64,000 nucleotides of DNA from Metallyticus violacea (lineage: Eukaryota > Arthropoda > Insecta > Mantodea > Metallyticidae), in NCBI GenBank assembly GCA_030762175.1, contig CM060843.1:115101369-115165368 (forward strand), given 5' to 3'. Below, piece by piece: positions 12,860 to 23,749 of the stretch. Every line of letters starts with the position of its first letter. Within the stretch, counting starts at the first letter, position 1. Below the pieces are notes generated by a model that did not search any database, was not told the DNA's origin, and saw only the letters and a program-made list of their open reading frames with translations. A program made the translations under genes and the position numbers.

Positions 12860-13140
12860 CCGCCACGGGTGGCCGAGGTCGTTAAATCGCGGACTCGTGA
12901 GCGGGAGGTCTGGATTTCGAATCCCGCCAGGACCGTCCTCCCTGGTTGAGGTTTTTTCCAGGTTTTCCTCAGTCCTCATAAATGGCAAATGCCGGGGAGG
13001 TACCCTAAACTTAGGCATGGAACGTTTCCTTCCTTAAAAATAAATCCTTTCCCAATATTTCATTACATGTATCGCCAGTGTCCATCGCCTGTGGTGCCTC
13101 TGTAGCAAAAACGGGCGTTAAACACTATTCATTCATTCAT
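12860..13140 (+). mobile_element. tRNA-derived SINE, family A (copy 4, best preserved)
   Basis: The best copy in the window. The head carries A box TGGCCGAGGTCGTTAA and a B box (TTTCGAATCCC, one base from ideal) in tRNA spacing. The central core contains atggcaaatgccggggaggt and the 3' end is gggcgttaaacactattc with an (ATTC)n tail. A perfect 12-bp direct repeat, TCCTATGAATCA, lies at 12848-12859 and 13141-13152, which fixes both ends and the direction of insertion. Total length is 281 bp. The open frame 12771-13037 is a by-product. Confidence 0.95.
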
Positions 13141-13360
13141 TCCTATGAATCAAACAACTATCTCCATATAGGGCGTTCATTTTTCTGTAAGCTTCATAAG
13201 GTTTCGCTCTCTCTGACTACAGAAAACGAAACACGACTCGTTCTTCCACTATGAAGAACTATGTGTAGCGGACATATTTTACGAACTATTGTGTAAATGC
13301 AAACTGCTTGATCGTGAGACCCCTATAGTGTGTAATGCTAGGATGACATTTGGTCATCAA

Positions 13361-13628
13361 CGGGTGGCTCAGGTCGTTAAGGCGCTGACTCATGAGCGGG
13401 AAGTTTGAGGTTCCATTCCCACCAGGACCGTCCTACCTGACTGAAGGTTTTTTTCAGGTTTTCTTCAGTCCTCATAAATGGCAAATGCCGGAGAGGTACC
13501 CTTAGGCCTGGAACGTTTCCTTCAATAAAAAATACCTTTCCTAAATCATTTCATCTTATGTATCATCAGTATCCACCGCCTGTGGTGCCTCAGCAGTAAA
13601 AATGAGCGTTAAACGTCATTAAAAAAAT
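13361..13628 (+). mobile_element. tRNA-derived SINE, family A (copy 5)
   Basis: A diverged copy only about 210 bp downstream of copy 4 and in the same orientation. It has an A-box segment (gtggctcaggtcgttaaggc), a changed B box (GGTTCCATTCCC), the core (cctcataaatggcaaatgcc) and a 3' end (gagcgttaaacgtcatt) that runs into a short A tract. The first ~8 bases of the family head are missing or changed. The flanks ggtcatcaa and cgtcattaa might be a decayed target duplication. Confidence 0.85.
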
Positions 13629-16600
13629 TAACCCGAAATGTGGTTTTTCGATGCGTACACCTCCAAAATTTATAACAATTATTTAATTATTTTCCCTCGT
13701 ATTTTTTATAACTAATGTAGGAATATCAGATGAAGCGCACAGTTAAATATGTGACATTATCTAGGTCCAAAAAACTCCAGTAACACAGTTATCCCACTTT
13801 TCTCAATCTGTCATAGTTAGTATAATAGCCTTCGACTTACATTACAAAGATGTTCAAAAAGAATCTGCCATAACAACGAGTTTCAAATTTATCAGAATTG
13901 CCTTACAAAGGAAGGATCTTTTCGAAGAGAAAAACTTTATTCAAAATATCTACATAGGTTGCTTTAAAACACTGAAGATGATTGCAAAATAAATCAACGT
14001 GTAATACCTCATTTGTCCGTTAAAGAGCTTTGAAGTTTCGAAGAAAGGGGAAAAAGTTGAGCTGCTTTTTCTCCCGTAATCAGTAATTAACATGTTTGTT
14101 GTGAAAATTTTGTAAGCAGCCAGAAGAATATTCTATTCTGTGATTCAAGGAATGAGAGGTTATCAGTTCATGGCAAAGATGTTAATATTATGATAAAATT
14201 GTCAAAAAATTTATTTCTTTAGACAGAATAGAAAATTTACAACGAGGATGACGGATTATGTTTAAACTCTGGTCAGAATCCCAGAATCAAAAGATATAAA
14301 TCAGGGGTTTATCATCAAAATGAATTCCATGGTCCACAATATGTCTGTTCTTATCTACTGCCCTAATGCTGCAACGTGTATGGCAGTCTGCTGAGTACTT
14401 TTTGAAGGATACTGTAAAGTTCAGTTTGTCCTGTGGGCCTAAAGTGACACGCCATAAAATCTATCATGTACATGTATGTACATTGGTGAAAAGCAATGGC
14501 CCATGTCTACTAAACTATTCGTTACGCAGCCAAATGACTTTGTAGTTACTCTTCAGTGTTATAAGATAATTTTGTGAATACTGGCATATGTTTGCTTTTA
14601 TTAGAAACATTAATACGGACACCAAAGAACGAAATACAATGAAAAGTACACGCTTTCAAATTTGCTTTCCCAGTTAACTACGTAGCGATTATAGATGGGT
14701 CATTCATGTTTGTTGACCCAGTAAATTCGCTGCCTAAGGGTTTGGGTTAAGGGTGGAAGCAGCATCCAATACATCATTCCTTTGGAGCAGATGAACCAGT
14801 TTAGTGAACCTATATTTTCGCATGCGACGTTGACCATGCTTAGATTTAAATGGCTGAGAATGATTTATGAGGACGAAAAAAAAATTATCTATTTTCCTAG
14901 CAAGAACTAAAATGCTCTGAATGCACAGTTTTTTGTATTCTTGCCAAAAGTTAAAGCGCATCAATAATAGGATTATTATAAATTTGGGCATGCAGTGTCC
15001 TCATTTTTCAAGAGCCCAGCTTAATATTTCTTGCAATCATTAAAACCTATTGTGTGCTGAGAGATAAGTGAGCACCTAGGTTTTTAATGTGATTCGATAG
15101 CTGTCCTCCAGACCTGTCAACGTGATTCAAATTGTCGGAAAAATAAAAATTATAATAATTTATTTCTTGCCGGTATAATAAAGTCATGCTCTTTAAAGTG
15201 TGAAGCTAGGAGTCAACCTACGAGAAAGGTTAATATTTCCAAATCATATTATCGGTTTAGTCGGAATAGGCTTTAGCCTAAATCGTGAAGCGTATGTGAT
15301 CATTATTGTTTATTTAAGCACGTTTAAAGATAAATGTGATATTGTTCATATATTTTATCATAAATGTTATTAATTAATTTTCATATGCATTTATGAGCAT
15401 TTGGTTTATTTTTACTATATTGTCAAAAATAGTGTCAAATAACCCTAATAATTTGCAAGGAAGGATAGTTGTACAAGTTTTTAGCCAAATGATTAGACAA
15501 ACATTTAGTTAGTTTAGCAATTAACCTATTATGTCTGCATTAACATGATTAAACTTATTCTATATTTACGTCAGGAATTAACAAAGTTATAATACATTTC
15601 TGAAGTTATCTGTATTTCAGTTTCAATACTTGTAAGTAGTGTAAACTTCAGGAGAGACCATGTCTGCACAGCACAGTCGTTTGATGCCTGCGCTGAATTT
15701 GAATGAGATATGGACTTGTGTGTCTGACGTTACCCACCCTGTTTGCGACATTACATATAACGTATCGAGAGGCTATTGACATATATCGAGTTACGTGCTT
15801 TGTGTGGGTATGAAACTTTGGTGTTGACAGTGATGTTCAAATGTAGTATATAGCTAGTCGTGTTCAGAAATGTCTTACTGTGATTCTGATGTTATATTTA
15901 ACTAAACTTGTTTTATATTATGTCCAAGATATATAACCTTTATAGGAACGTCAGGACAGTTTTATACATTTTCAAAAGGGAAATGGTTTGGTTTACTTTC
16001 CAACTGTAATATCTATCAGTTTAAACGTGGACCATATATTTTCGAATGCCATGTCGTTTACCTCCTAATTGGAAGTGATGTTCATTTCAAATGAGAAAGG
16101 TAATGCAGGGCTAAGTTTAAGGTCTCTGGGCCCATGGTCTCTGGTAGCTCATTACCGAGTAATTTGAAGTCAGAAAAATCAAAGGATCCAATCTTTGAAA
16201 CAAAAGAAGATGAATACTTCGATCACGTCGCAGGTTGTTTTAATAAACTCAACGTCTCTGTTAGGCAGTGAAAAATTTAGAATATTTCTTCTCAACACTA
16301 AAAATTTTATACTAGTCAAAATGAAATTATATTAACGACTAAGACAGATATAACTGATTTTAATAGGAAAAATAATAAGCCCCCTCATTGTCTCTTGTAT
16401 ACAAAAAAGGTGTGTTTATGGCACCTTTAGTAAATATTTCATTGTGTTTTTATCGTAATTCAATGGTTCTTAGTAAGATTGTAAATTTAAAATAAATAAG
16501 TTACGATATAAAATATAGACTACATACAAACTTATTTATTTTGGGAACTTAATGATCGTAAAACATGTTTCAGAACTAAATGAACACGCAAGAATTTATC

Positions 16601-17502
16601 ATGATAATTAGATTTCGTAGTCCGTAAAATGTGATTAGATAAACCTGTCAACTCTGAAACCAGAACGTTCTGGCAAAACTATTCGGGAATTAGAAAAAAT
16701 CGATTCAATGTCATTATACCAACATGTTCAATAACTCCTGGACATTAGGAAAATTTACCAGTCATTCAAATTTCCTGAATGAAATTTTTATAGCAAATGA
16801 TTAAAATATTTTGAGAACTAACTATAAAAATATGCTTATTCAAAATCCTAGAAATTGAGATTCTCAAAATTAGTATTGAGCTTTGACTTAGCAAAAATTA
16901 TACCCATATCTCTGCAGAACTTTAAAAAAAAATCAGTTTTGAGCACAAATTACTCCATGCACGCTGGAAATGTTTAAATATGAAGCAGCTAACCGGTTTG
17001 AGATTTGTACATGAACTTTAGTGTCAGTTAGCAGAAGAATGAATTGAGGAGTGCAGTGGAAAATGTCTTTTATTTTTATTGAAAAAATAGGTTCGTTATG
17101 GTCAACTTGCATAATGTAATAACCTTTATTTATTAGAATCAAGGAAAAATATAACATTGTTTAATAATAAAGTCACATAAAAGAAATTACTTTCATGGTG
17201 ATCATTTAACTTGTATATTCACGAAGCAATGATTACTTTGCAGCAACAAGTTTTAAACTAAAACTAAAATATGATTGTAAGATCACCATAATGTACAACT
17301 TTTCTTTAAATAAAAATAAATTCATTTAGTTATATGTGTAATAATGTTCTTTTAACTAAAAGAGGAATAGCATAATATTAGTAGAATTGATTAAAATTAT
17401 CCGATTAAATTACATTTACAATGCAACAAAAAGAAAGACATAAATTAGGAAATAAAGTAAATGAAAATGTTCAATAAAGACAGTTGTCTATTACACTAGT
17501 AT
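13629..17502. other. A+T-rich non-coding DNA
   Basis: No genes or recognisable repeats. A 39-codon ATG frame at 15660-15779 in a less A+T-rich patch (15650-15850) is too short to call. Confidence 0.5.
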
Positions 17503-17503
17503 C

Positions 17504-17545
<42 letters not shown>
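17503..17545 (+). repeat. (TTA)n microsatellite
   Basis: About 14 uninterrupted copies of the trinucleotide TTA/ATT. Confidence 0.95.
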
Positions 17546-17546
<1 letters not shown>

Positions 17547-17799
17547 ACTTCAGGATAAATGCTACTACAAATAAAATGGAGAGTAATTAAATTACTTAAC
17601 GCTCAGCTACAAAGCTGTATGGAGGAGATATATAACATTAAAACATTATTAAGATCCCCATAAACCATTCTGCAGATAATAACTAGGAAAATGCTTTGGT
17701 AAAATTAGTTATTGTACTCCATAATTTTAATTATATATTGTTTTAACCTGAACGATCTTCATCGATACTTTTAAATAAAATCTCCTTGCAAATCTATGG

Positions 17800-17992
17800 T
17801 TTTCATCAAGATGTCAAGAGTTTGTATGCCGTCGTGGCACTCAGATATCTTAGTACTGCAGCTTTAACTTCCTTGTCACTGTCAGATCTCTTGCGAATTG
17901 CATCTTTAATAAGACAGAAGAGATGGAAATCAGAAGGAGCATGATCCGGTTGTGGGATGTGTGAAGAAGTTAAGTGATCTCTTATTGGATGT
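17800..17992 (-). pseudogene. mariner transposase, C-terminal fragment
   Basis: The minus-strand frame reads PDHAPSDFHLF, then IKDAIRKR, SDSDKEVKAAV and RYLS, before a stop near 17817. This matches the mariner C-terminal block (YSPDLAPSDFHLFPKLK, then the conserved DSDEEVKAAV and WL segments). The Asp of PSDFHLF (codon 17929-17931), the third catalytic acid of the D,D34D triad, is still present, but everything N-terminal of YSPD is gone. About 46 bp separate it from the element that starts at 18038, so insertion of that element may have broken the older copy. Confidence 0.75.
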
Positions 17993-18037
17993 GTAGACTG
18001 TGTGGTTTTATTTTAGCTTCAGAACAGTTGTTATATA

Positions 18038-18856
18038 CAGAGATGCCAAAAAAATGTGTACTCACTTCAAGCAAAGAAAAAACTGTGTTAACATAACATA
18101 ACAAAACTGAATTCACACAAACAGAAAAAGATGAGCACTAATCATCTTAAACTTTTACAACAGTTGCTCAAAATGCCCACCATAGACGTCGATACATATC
18201 CGAGTACGTTGCACTACTGATAGAGCAAAGTTTGCTTAAGTGCCCTCAGCACATGCCGTTTCAATTTCTTCCCGAATACTGCCAGTGTAGCTGGTTTTCT
18301 ACGGTATACATCATCCTTAAAAGTCCCCCATAAGTAGAAGTCCAAATAAGTTAGATCCGGAGAACGCAGTGGAAACTCAATTGGATCTCTTCGTTCTATC
18401 CAGTGCCTTGGATCCAGTTCGCGGGGCTTGTTGCTGTGCGAGGTTTCCCAGTGTGAACATCGCATATGGTACCATGAGTCTCAAATTTGTCTTGAATGCG
18501 TGCAGTTGGCGGTTCTGTTCTGTACACACGTCTCCATTGCCTTTGAACTTCAACATCATTCTCAGTTTTCCAGCACAACTTCAAAATTGCTTTCCGCTGT
18601 TCAAACGATAATCTTGGCTCCACTTTGTTGTAGCAACGCTAGCATAACGGAATGTGAATCACGTCTATTTACAGAACAACATACGATAATCTTTGCTTCA
18701 TTTGTTCATTTTTGATTTACCTGTTACGTAGCAACGCTATCATATGTATGTGAATCACATCCGTTTACTGCACATTAGTTGCTTTTCGGTCAACTTTGAA
18801 ATACATTAAATAGATATATACCGTGAAAATGTGTATACATTTTATGGCACCATCGG
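18038..18856 (-). mobile_element. Internally deleted Tc1/mariner-superfamily element (copy 1)
   Basis: The terminal inverted repeats are recognisable: CAGAGATGCCAAAAAAATGT at the left and, read inward on the minus strand, CCGATGGTGCCATAAAATGT at the right. TA dinucleotides flank both ends (18036-18037 and 18857-18858), the standard target duplication of this superfamily. Length is 819 bp, well below the usual 1.2-1.4 kb. Inside lie only the N-terminal and C-terminal parts of a transposase. A second element with the same termini lies at 44.18 kb in opposite orientation. Cannot move on its own. Confidence 0.85.
18214..18623 (-). pseudogene. Transposase pseudogene with deleted catalytic middle
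   Basis: The minus-strand frame from 18623 gives EPRLSFEQRKAILKLCW and then a stretch ending GKPRTATSP, the DNA-binding N-terminus of a mariner-like transposase. The initiator codon is GTG rather than ATG. After about 65 codons the sequence jumps, in another frame, to HWIERRDPIEF, RSPDLT and LDFYLWG (about 18300-18410), the C-terminal part carrying the last catalytic Asp. The intervening ~200 residues, with the first two catalytic Asp, are absent. Frame changes and stops confirm it is dead. Confidence 0.85.
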
Positions 18857-18859
18857 TAT

Positions 18860-19588
18860 AGTTCGGAATAAACTTGTTTGAACACAAACCAATGCACACA
18901 TCAGAATAATTTCTTGAAAGTCCCAGAAGAACATGGGTATGATTTAGAGACTGGGTAATGGTCTTAAACTTTCTTTATTGGAAAACAATTATTATGGAAT
19001 CACTGAAAAATTATGTTTTAATCTCATGCTCCAATGAAAACTCTTTGTTTCGTCTCGAATTACAAAACTAGATCAGAAATTGTTTCCTCTAGCCTCATGT
19101 GAACAAGCTACTGTGAATAAATTGCGGTTCTTAGTTACATAATTCTGGTATGAGGGACGCAATTAGTACATATCGCTGAATATTCTAACCGGGAAATAAT
19201 TGCGTTGATATTGCCGACAGAAATTTCAAGTTGAACACTTAAGTGTTCGGTTGTTGTATGCCGATGTGAATAAGGACCAGTGCATGACACCCAGAATGTG
19301 AGTTTTCAAGGAGGTTTCTTCCGATTACATACTTTTTCCCCAAGACTAATAGTTCTTTTTTAACCACACACATCTTTAAACCCTGTGAAGATTGTCTCAA
19401 TTTTCGCCATTAGAAAACTCCACTATTGTTTATTTTAACAAGAATCCGTTGAGGTTAATTTTAAATGCTAACTGCATCATTGCCACTAATGGAAGAAAAT
19501 GAAACTATGTGTGATAGTGTGAAACGTTAAAAATTATTTCATAGAAAGTATTGTAATTAACCCATGTTAATATAAGAGCTGTATTGCG
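18860..19588. other. Non-coding spacer
   Basis: Nothing recognised. Confidence 0.5.
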
Positions 19589-19736
19589 TTATTTATTGAA
19601 TGTTTCTCTTATATTACTTGAAGCTGTCAGAAATTCATGAGTTCTTGGATATGATTCATTTAGAGCTTCAATAATACCAACTGGGGAATCGCAAACCATC
19701 AGCTCTTTAGTTCTCATGAAGACATTCTGAAGTAGG
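19589..19736 (-). other. Possible terminal exon or short ORF, unrecognised
   Basis: On the minus strand an acceptor-like site (gtgcctacttcag, AG at 19738-19737) precedes a frame of 48 codons that begins NVFMRTKELMVCDSPVG, contains ALNESYPRTHEFLTASSN, and ends in TAA at 19589. An AATAAA overlaps the stop. The residue composition looks more protein-like than in neighbouring frames, but I do not recognise a family. The same frame stays open upstream to 19813 through more G+C-rich sequence. It could be a host exon, a retrotransposon remnant or chance. Confidence 0.2.
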
Positions 19737-20029
19737 CACATGCTCCATTGGATTGCATTACTGGGGTGGAGGAGGATATTTAGCCTTGCTCTTTGGCTGG
19801 CCGTTTGGGGCACCTCCGGGAGGATGAGGTGTGGGAGACACCGGGCATCGCGGTGCGGACGTAGAAGTGAGTCTTATCATGTCTCCTGACGCCGGTGGGG
19901 CCCCTCAGAAGGACCGTTTCATACCAGACGCCGGGAGAGAAACCTTTCTAAACTGTAAGGAACGATCCCAGTCCACCTTGCCCTGGCACTTGCGAACCTT
20001 AACATATGAAATAGTAGAGCGGAAAACAC

Positions 20030-20178
20030 GTGCAAAGTAAAAATCCATCCCACAGTTCGACCATGCGACTAGGGGAAATCACGAAAAAAACTATAGTTTA
20101 GAATTGCCGAACCTTACGGATTTGAAACCGGGGCTTCCCAAATGCGAGTCTAAGCGTTACCACCTGCATCTTTGCCCA
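20030..20178 (-). mobile_element. Third tRNA-derived SINE type (degenerate head)
   Basis: Read on the minus strand: an A-box-like GGTGGTAACGCTTAGACTCG, then GGTTTCAAATCC as B box, followed after about 30 bases by the segment cgtgatttcccctagtcgc. That layout (tRNA-like head, then a gtgatttccc-type stretch) is seen in other insect SINEs from my general knowledge. The head is unlike those of families A and B here. A single, decayed copy; the 3' end was not located. Confidence 0.4.
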
Positions 20179-20594
20179 TATATTTGCTTTCGCACTTAGA
20201 AACAGCTGATTAAATCGAACGTATAAGTCATTACATAAAAGAAATTGCTTTATTTAGGTCTTATATTTTAGTAAAGCAAAGCTCTTTCACTCTTAATATA
20301 TAATTGCATCTAAGTTACTGCAACATGTAAAAAGCTATCCAAAGGCTTTTTGCAACAGTCCCTAAGGCACGCCCACAGTAAAATATAAGTGTAACATCTA
20401 TTTTGTAAACCCAATCATCATATTTTGTGCACTGTAACTAGTAATATAAATATAATGTATATATTTGCCGAAAGGTTTTACATCAATGTATGTCATCAGA
20501 AGGGAAAGTCTCTGCTGAAGCTGCTTATGCTCCGGAACGCCGAGGAGACCCATAAGCCGCTATACAATAGGAATAGTAAACCCAAGGGGACAAG

Positions 20595-21292
20595 TGTTAC
20601 GCCCCTTTTTAAAAGAAATTCCGTTGGCGAGGGTTAATAGGTCCAAGGCCTTTTAAATACGTTAGTGGAATGGTCCCGATAGTCAGTTATACAGTTAACT
20701 TTAAACCAACCCATGAAAATAAACGTTTTAAGCTTTCAAATAGTAGAGGGTGGCATGCGTTGGGAGGTGTATTTGAACCAGCCAATAGATGTATTTTTAA
20801 TTTTTTAAAGCAAGACATGCTTGTGTGACCCTTATGGCAACGTTTAGTTCATTTGAATCGAGTATATAAGGAAGTGTTTGCTGGGCTAGGGCACTCAGCT
20901 AACAGGTTTTAGTTCGGACACAGGCACCAGTACTCAGACATCAGTCCACCTCAGAAACTCTGGCCGAGACCTGTTTAAGTTTGCTGTGTTAGGGCATCAG
21001 TTTTAAATCAGTTCACCTCTTTGGAAGTCGCGTTAGCTAAATTTATATTCGACGTAGCTTAGGTATGTTGTACGCAGAGCACCAGAGAACGCGAAAAATA
21101 ATTGTGAACAATTAAATACTATATATGTGTATATTATGTGGCATAGCGCGATTATTTACACTGTCGATACCCTCTTCCAGTTCTGTTGAGCACGAGTCAC
21201 AAAATAACCGAACAAATTCCTGAAAAATTGTTGTCATGAAGCGCGGGCAACAACACGGGAGCGATCATCAATCAATTGAGGAAACAGCTTCA
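20595..21292 (+). mobile_element. LTR of a gypsy-like retrotransposon (LTR-A copy 1)
   Basis: The segment begins TGTTACGCCCC and ends ...CAGCTTCA just before a primer-binding-like site. It contains a TATA box (TATATAAG, 20863-20870) with an initiator-like TCAGC about 32 bases downstream, so U3, R and U5 can be placed in order. A second, partial copy lies at 35.0-35.5 kb. In the shared part (ttggaaatcgcg-type segment, taaatttatatt, gcacgagtcacaaaata, gaagc-tgggcaacaacac) the two align readily by eye. The TG...CA ends and the downstream site agree with a 5' LTR of ~700 bp. Exact ends are inferred. Confidence 0.65.
20863..20870 (+). promoter_or_regulatory. TATA box of LTR-A copy 1
   Basis: TATATAAG followed at typical distance by GCACTCAGC, an initiator-like start region for retroelement transcription. 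Confidence 0.5.
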
Positions 21293-21296
21293 AAAT

Positions 21297-21314
21297 TGGT
21301 GCCCAACCTGCGAC
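21297..21314 (+). other. Primer-binding-site-like sequence after LTR-A
   Basis: TGGTGCCCAACCTGCGAC lies four bases after the inferred LTR end. It resembles the complement of a tRNA-Lys 3' end (TGGCGCCCAACGTGGGGC) with four or so changes, the usual primer of many gypsy-type elements. Position and TGG start support the LTR call. Confidence 0.5.
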
Positions 21315-21879
21315 ACTTACCGGGAGCCTACTAAGCCGCTTCATGGCTTTGTGTATCCTTGAGTCAACGGAAATATTGCGGCAGAATTGTTACTGAGCAA
21401 TGAAGCATAGAAGAGTCAAATTAAGTCAAACCGGACAAAATTCAGAGGAAATGTCTTATTGAATTAACGAGTTTCAGCACAGTATATTAATATTACAGCA
21501 TACACACATAAAATAGATGTTTTAACTTTCATTATGTTCCTTAAAATAAAATTCTTCTACGTGTGATATTTTAACTAAAGCAATGCACCTTATTTACGGA
21601 GCGCCAGTTCTCGTAAACTAGATTTATCGATGGTATAAGAAATTTGCAACTGTACACGTCACTCAAGTAAAGATGCACATAGATATTTATCTGTTTCTGA
21701 GGGCGGGGCCGCATGTAGTTTTAAGCGGTCAAGCATCCCTAGCACTACTCCAATCTGGCGGAGTGAGCTCAAAATAAATAATGAATTGAAATGTGTTGAT
21801 ATTTGTCCTACTAGCCCCCTACCCTATTGCGTATTTATTTTGACAGCTATGGATCGAACATTTATGAGCCATGCATGTT
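21315..21879. other. Residual leader or unrelated spacer
   Basis: Directly after the primer-binding-like site, but no gag or pol reading frame can be followed. Either a short remnant of the retroelement leader or unrelated sequence. Confidence 0.35.
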
Positions 21880-22300
21880 ATCGAGTTTGCGAAGGGATGG
21901 TGGCTGTTAGGTGGTGTTTGCGAGAACTGCGTGATTGAGGGATGGGGGATAGGTAGGGAAGTCGATTGTGGACCCCCTCCTATTTCTCCGCACTGTTTTC
22001 GCAAGGTTAAGAGAGGTCAGCGTGCAGTAGTGTGAGGAGTGCGTGATGTGGGAGGCCGGACAAGGGGGAAAGCGTACTTGGTATGCTGTCCGCTGCAGAG
22101 GTTCCGTGTATTGATCGCCCTGCCTGCTTCTCTCACTAGCGAGCGAGCTGGCTGGCTGGCTGGTGCGCTGGAAAGCTAGTAGGGCAGCGGAAAAAGTAGT
22201 GGCTCTGGGGCAGTGCATGCGCACTCAGGTAGGCATGGAGCGCAGGCAAATGCACTTTTAGCGCATTCCTTTGAGAAGCACGGGGATCTGTAGACCTGCG
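21880..22300. promoter_or_regulatory. GC-rich, CpG-containing block, possible promoter
   Basis: This block stands out from the A+T-rich background. It includes an NRF-1-like half-palindrome (GTGCATGCGCAC, 22214-22225), a GGCT tandem (agctggctggctggctgg) and several CpGs. On the plus strand CTCAG|GTAGGC near 22226-22235 could serve as a 5' splice site after a non-coding first exon, with more than a kilobase of intron-like DNA beyond. A 105-codon minus-strand open frame crosses the block but is Ser/Thr/Pro/His-rich and unrecognised. Whether it is a host promoter cannot be settled by inspection. Confidence 0.3.
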
Positions 22301-23749
22301 AGATTGGTTGCTTTATTCTTTCTTCCGTTATTTCTTCCTCATTCATTTCGTTATGTTAACATAACATAGAGATGTTACGAACCATGAAATTAATTTATAT
22401 TTGTAACATTACATTAACAGTAACATTAACCACAAAGAAAGATGTTAAAGGTAAAAAAAAAGTTTTAAAAAATATATCTTACTTTTAACACTTGTTTATA
22501 TGTACTGCAACGATAATTGCTCAGCATATTGGCTTTTTTCTCACTTATACCTAGCTCCGCTCTTATACTCTATAATAGCAAAATGTATAGCAGGTTTTTT
22601 CTAGTATCTACATAATTATAACAGGACTGTCTCTTGGAATTTTTGTGTATTTTTAATAAATTATATTATCCTTTGCACTAAAATGTTTATATAAAAACTT
22701 ATAACAAAGAGAGAATAGATTTCCTAGTTTAGATTTTTTGCTTTAATTTTAGCAATGAATTAGTCATAAATAGTTTTCTGCACACATTTTATCTTTAAAC
22801 TGTGTACTGTCCAAATTCTACTTATGCATATTATTTACTGAATTACACTCACGTTCTGTATTATTTTAATGGTTTGTTTTCCTCATTGAATGACGCCCTT
22901 CCCAGGCTGATTGAACTAGTACCAGGGAAGGCTTTAGCATAACGTTTTAAATACTAATAACTGAGAACTGAGAGTGGTGTATTCACAAACTCTTCGTAAT
23001 TTTAATAGCAAATAAATATATTTGGTGGATTTTTCTCTACAACACATACTTTGTACATTAATATAATTTTAATAAAAAATGACACGTTTTTCATTTATTA
23101 TCTATTTTTATTCACGTGTGATTCTTAAAGTTTAAATGATTGCATATTTATTCGGATAAATCAATTGAATAAATATGAAATTTCGAAATTATTAATCAAT
23201 ATTAGGTAAAGTTACTTTTTGTGTATTTTGCGTCATTATTGGCAGTTTTTGTATAAAATAGCGAATAGGAACTTTAGAATATTAGGAAACAAAATTTATT
23301 CTTTCAACTTTTTTAATCTTTTTTTAATCTTTTCTGATTTTTTCTTACTGTTTTAAAGTTTCGTTTCTATTACAAATTTTATTTAGTTTTTATTTTTCCC
23401 TTCACCTAGATATACGAGCACTATTAAAAACAAATTCACCTTGATATTTGATATTTATTTACATGCTATACTTATGTCGGATATTATAGTAAGAAAAAAC
23501 GATGGAATATTACTCTGAAGTCTTAGTGAAGCCTATAAGATCGAATTTTTTTCTGAATATATATGCCTATTGATTTTAGAAAAACGACTTTAAAACTTAA
23601 ACATAATATAAATTTACAGTAAATTCCTCCAGAAACTTTGAACAGTATATGGAAAATGTTTGTCATTTCAAAGTTGCGTTAATGTTATACAAACAATAAC
23701 AATATAAGATTTGATTTCTTATTCTTAGCAAAATATAAAAGATAGTTTC
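22301..23749. other. A+T-rich non-coding DNA
   Basis: Very A+T-rich with many T and A runs. Nothing recognised. Confidence 0.55.

Noticed and set aside
21907..22224. 105-codon minus-strand open frame in the GC-rich block
   Set aside because: Open mainly because the block is G+C-rich; no recognised domain. The block is reported as a possible promoter instead.
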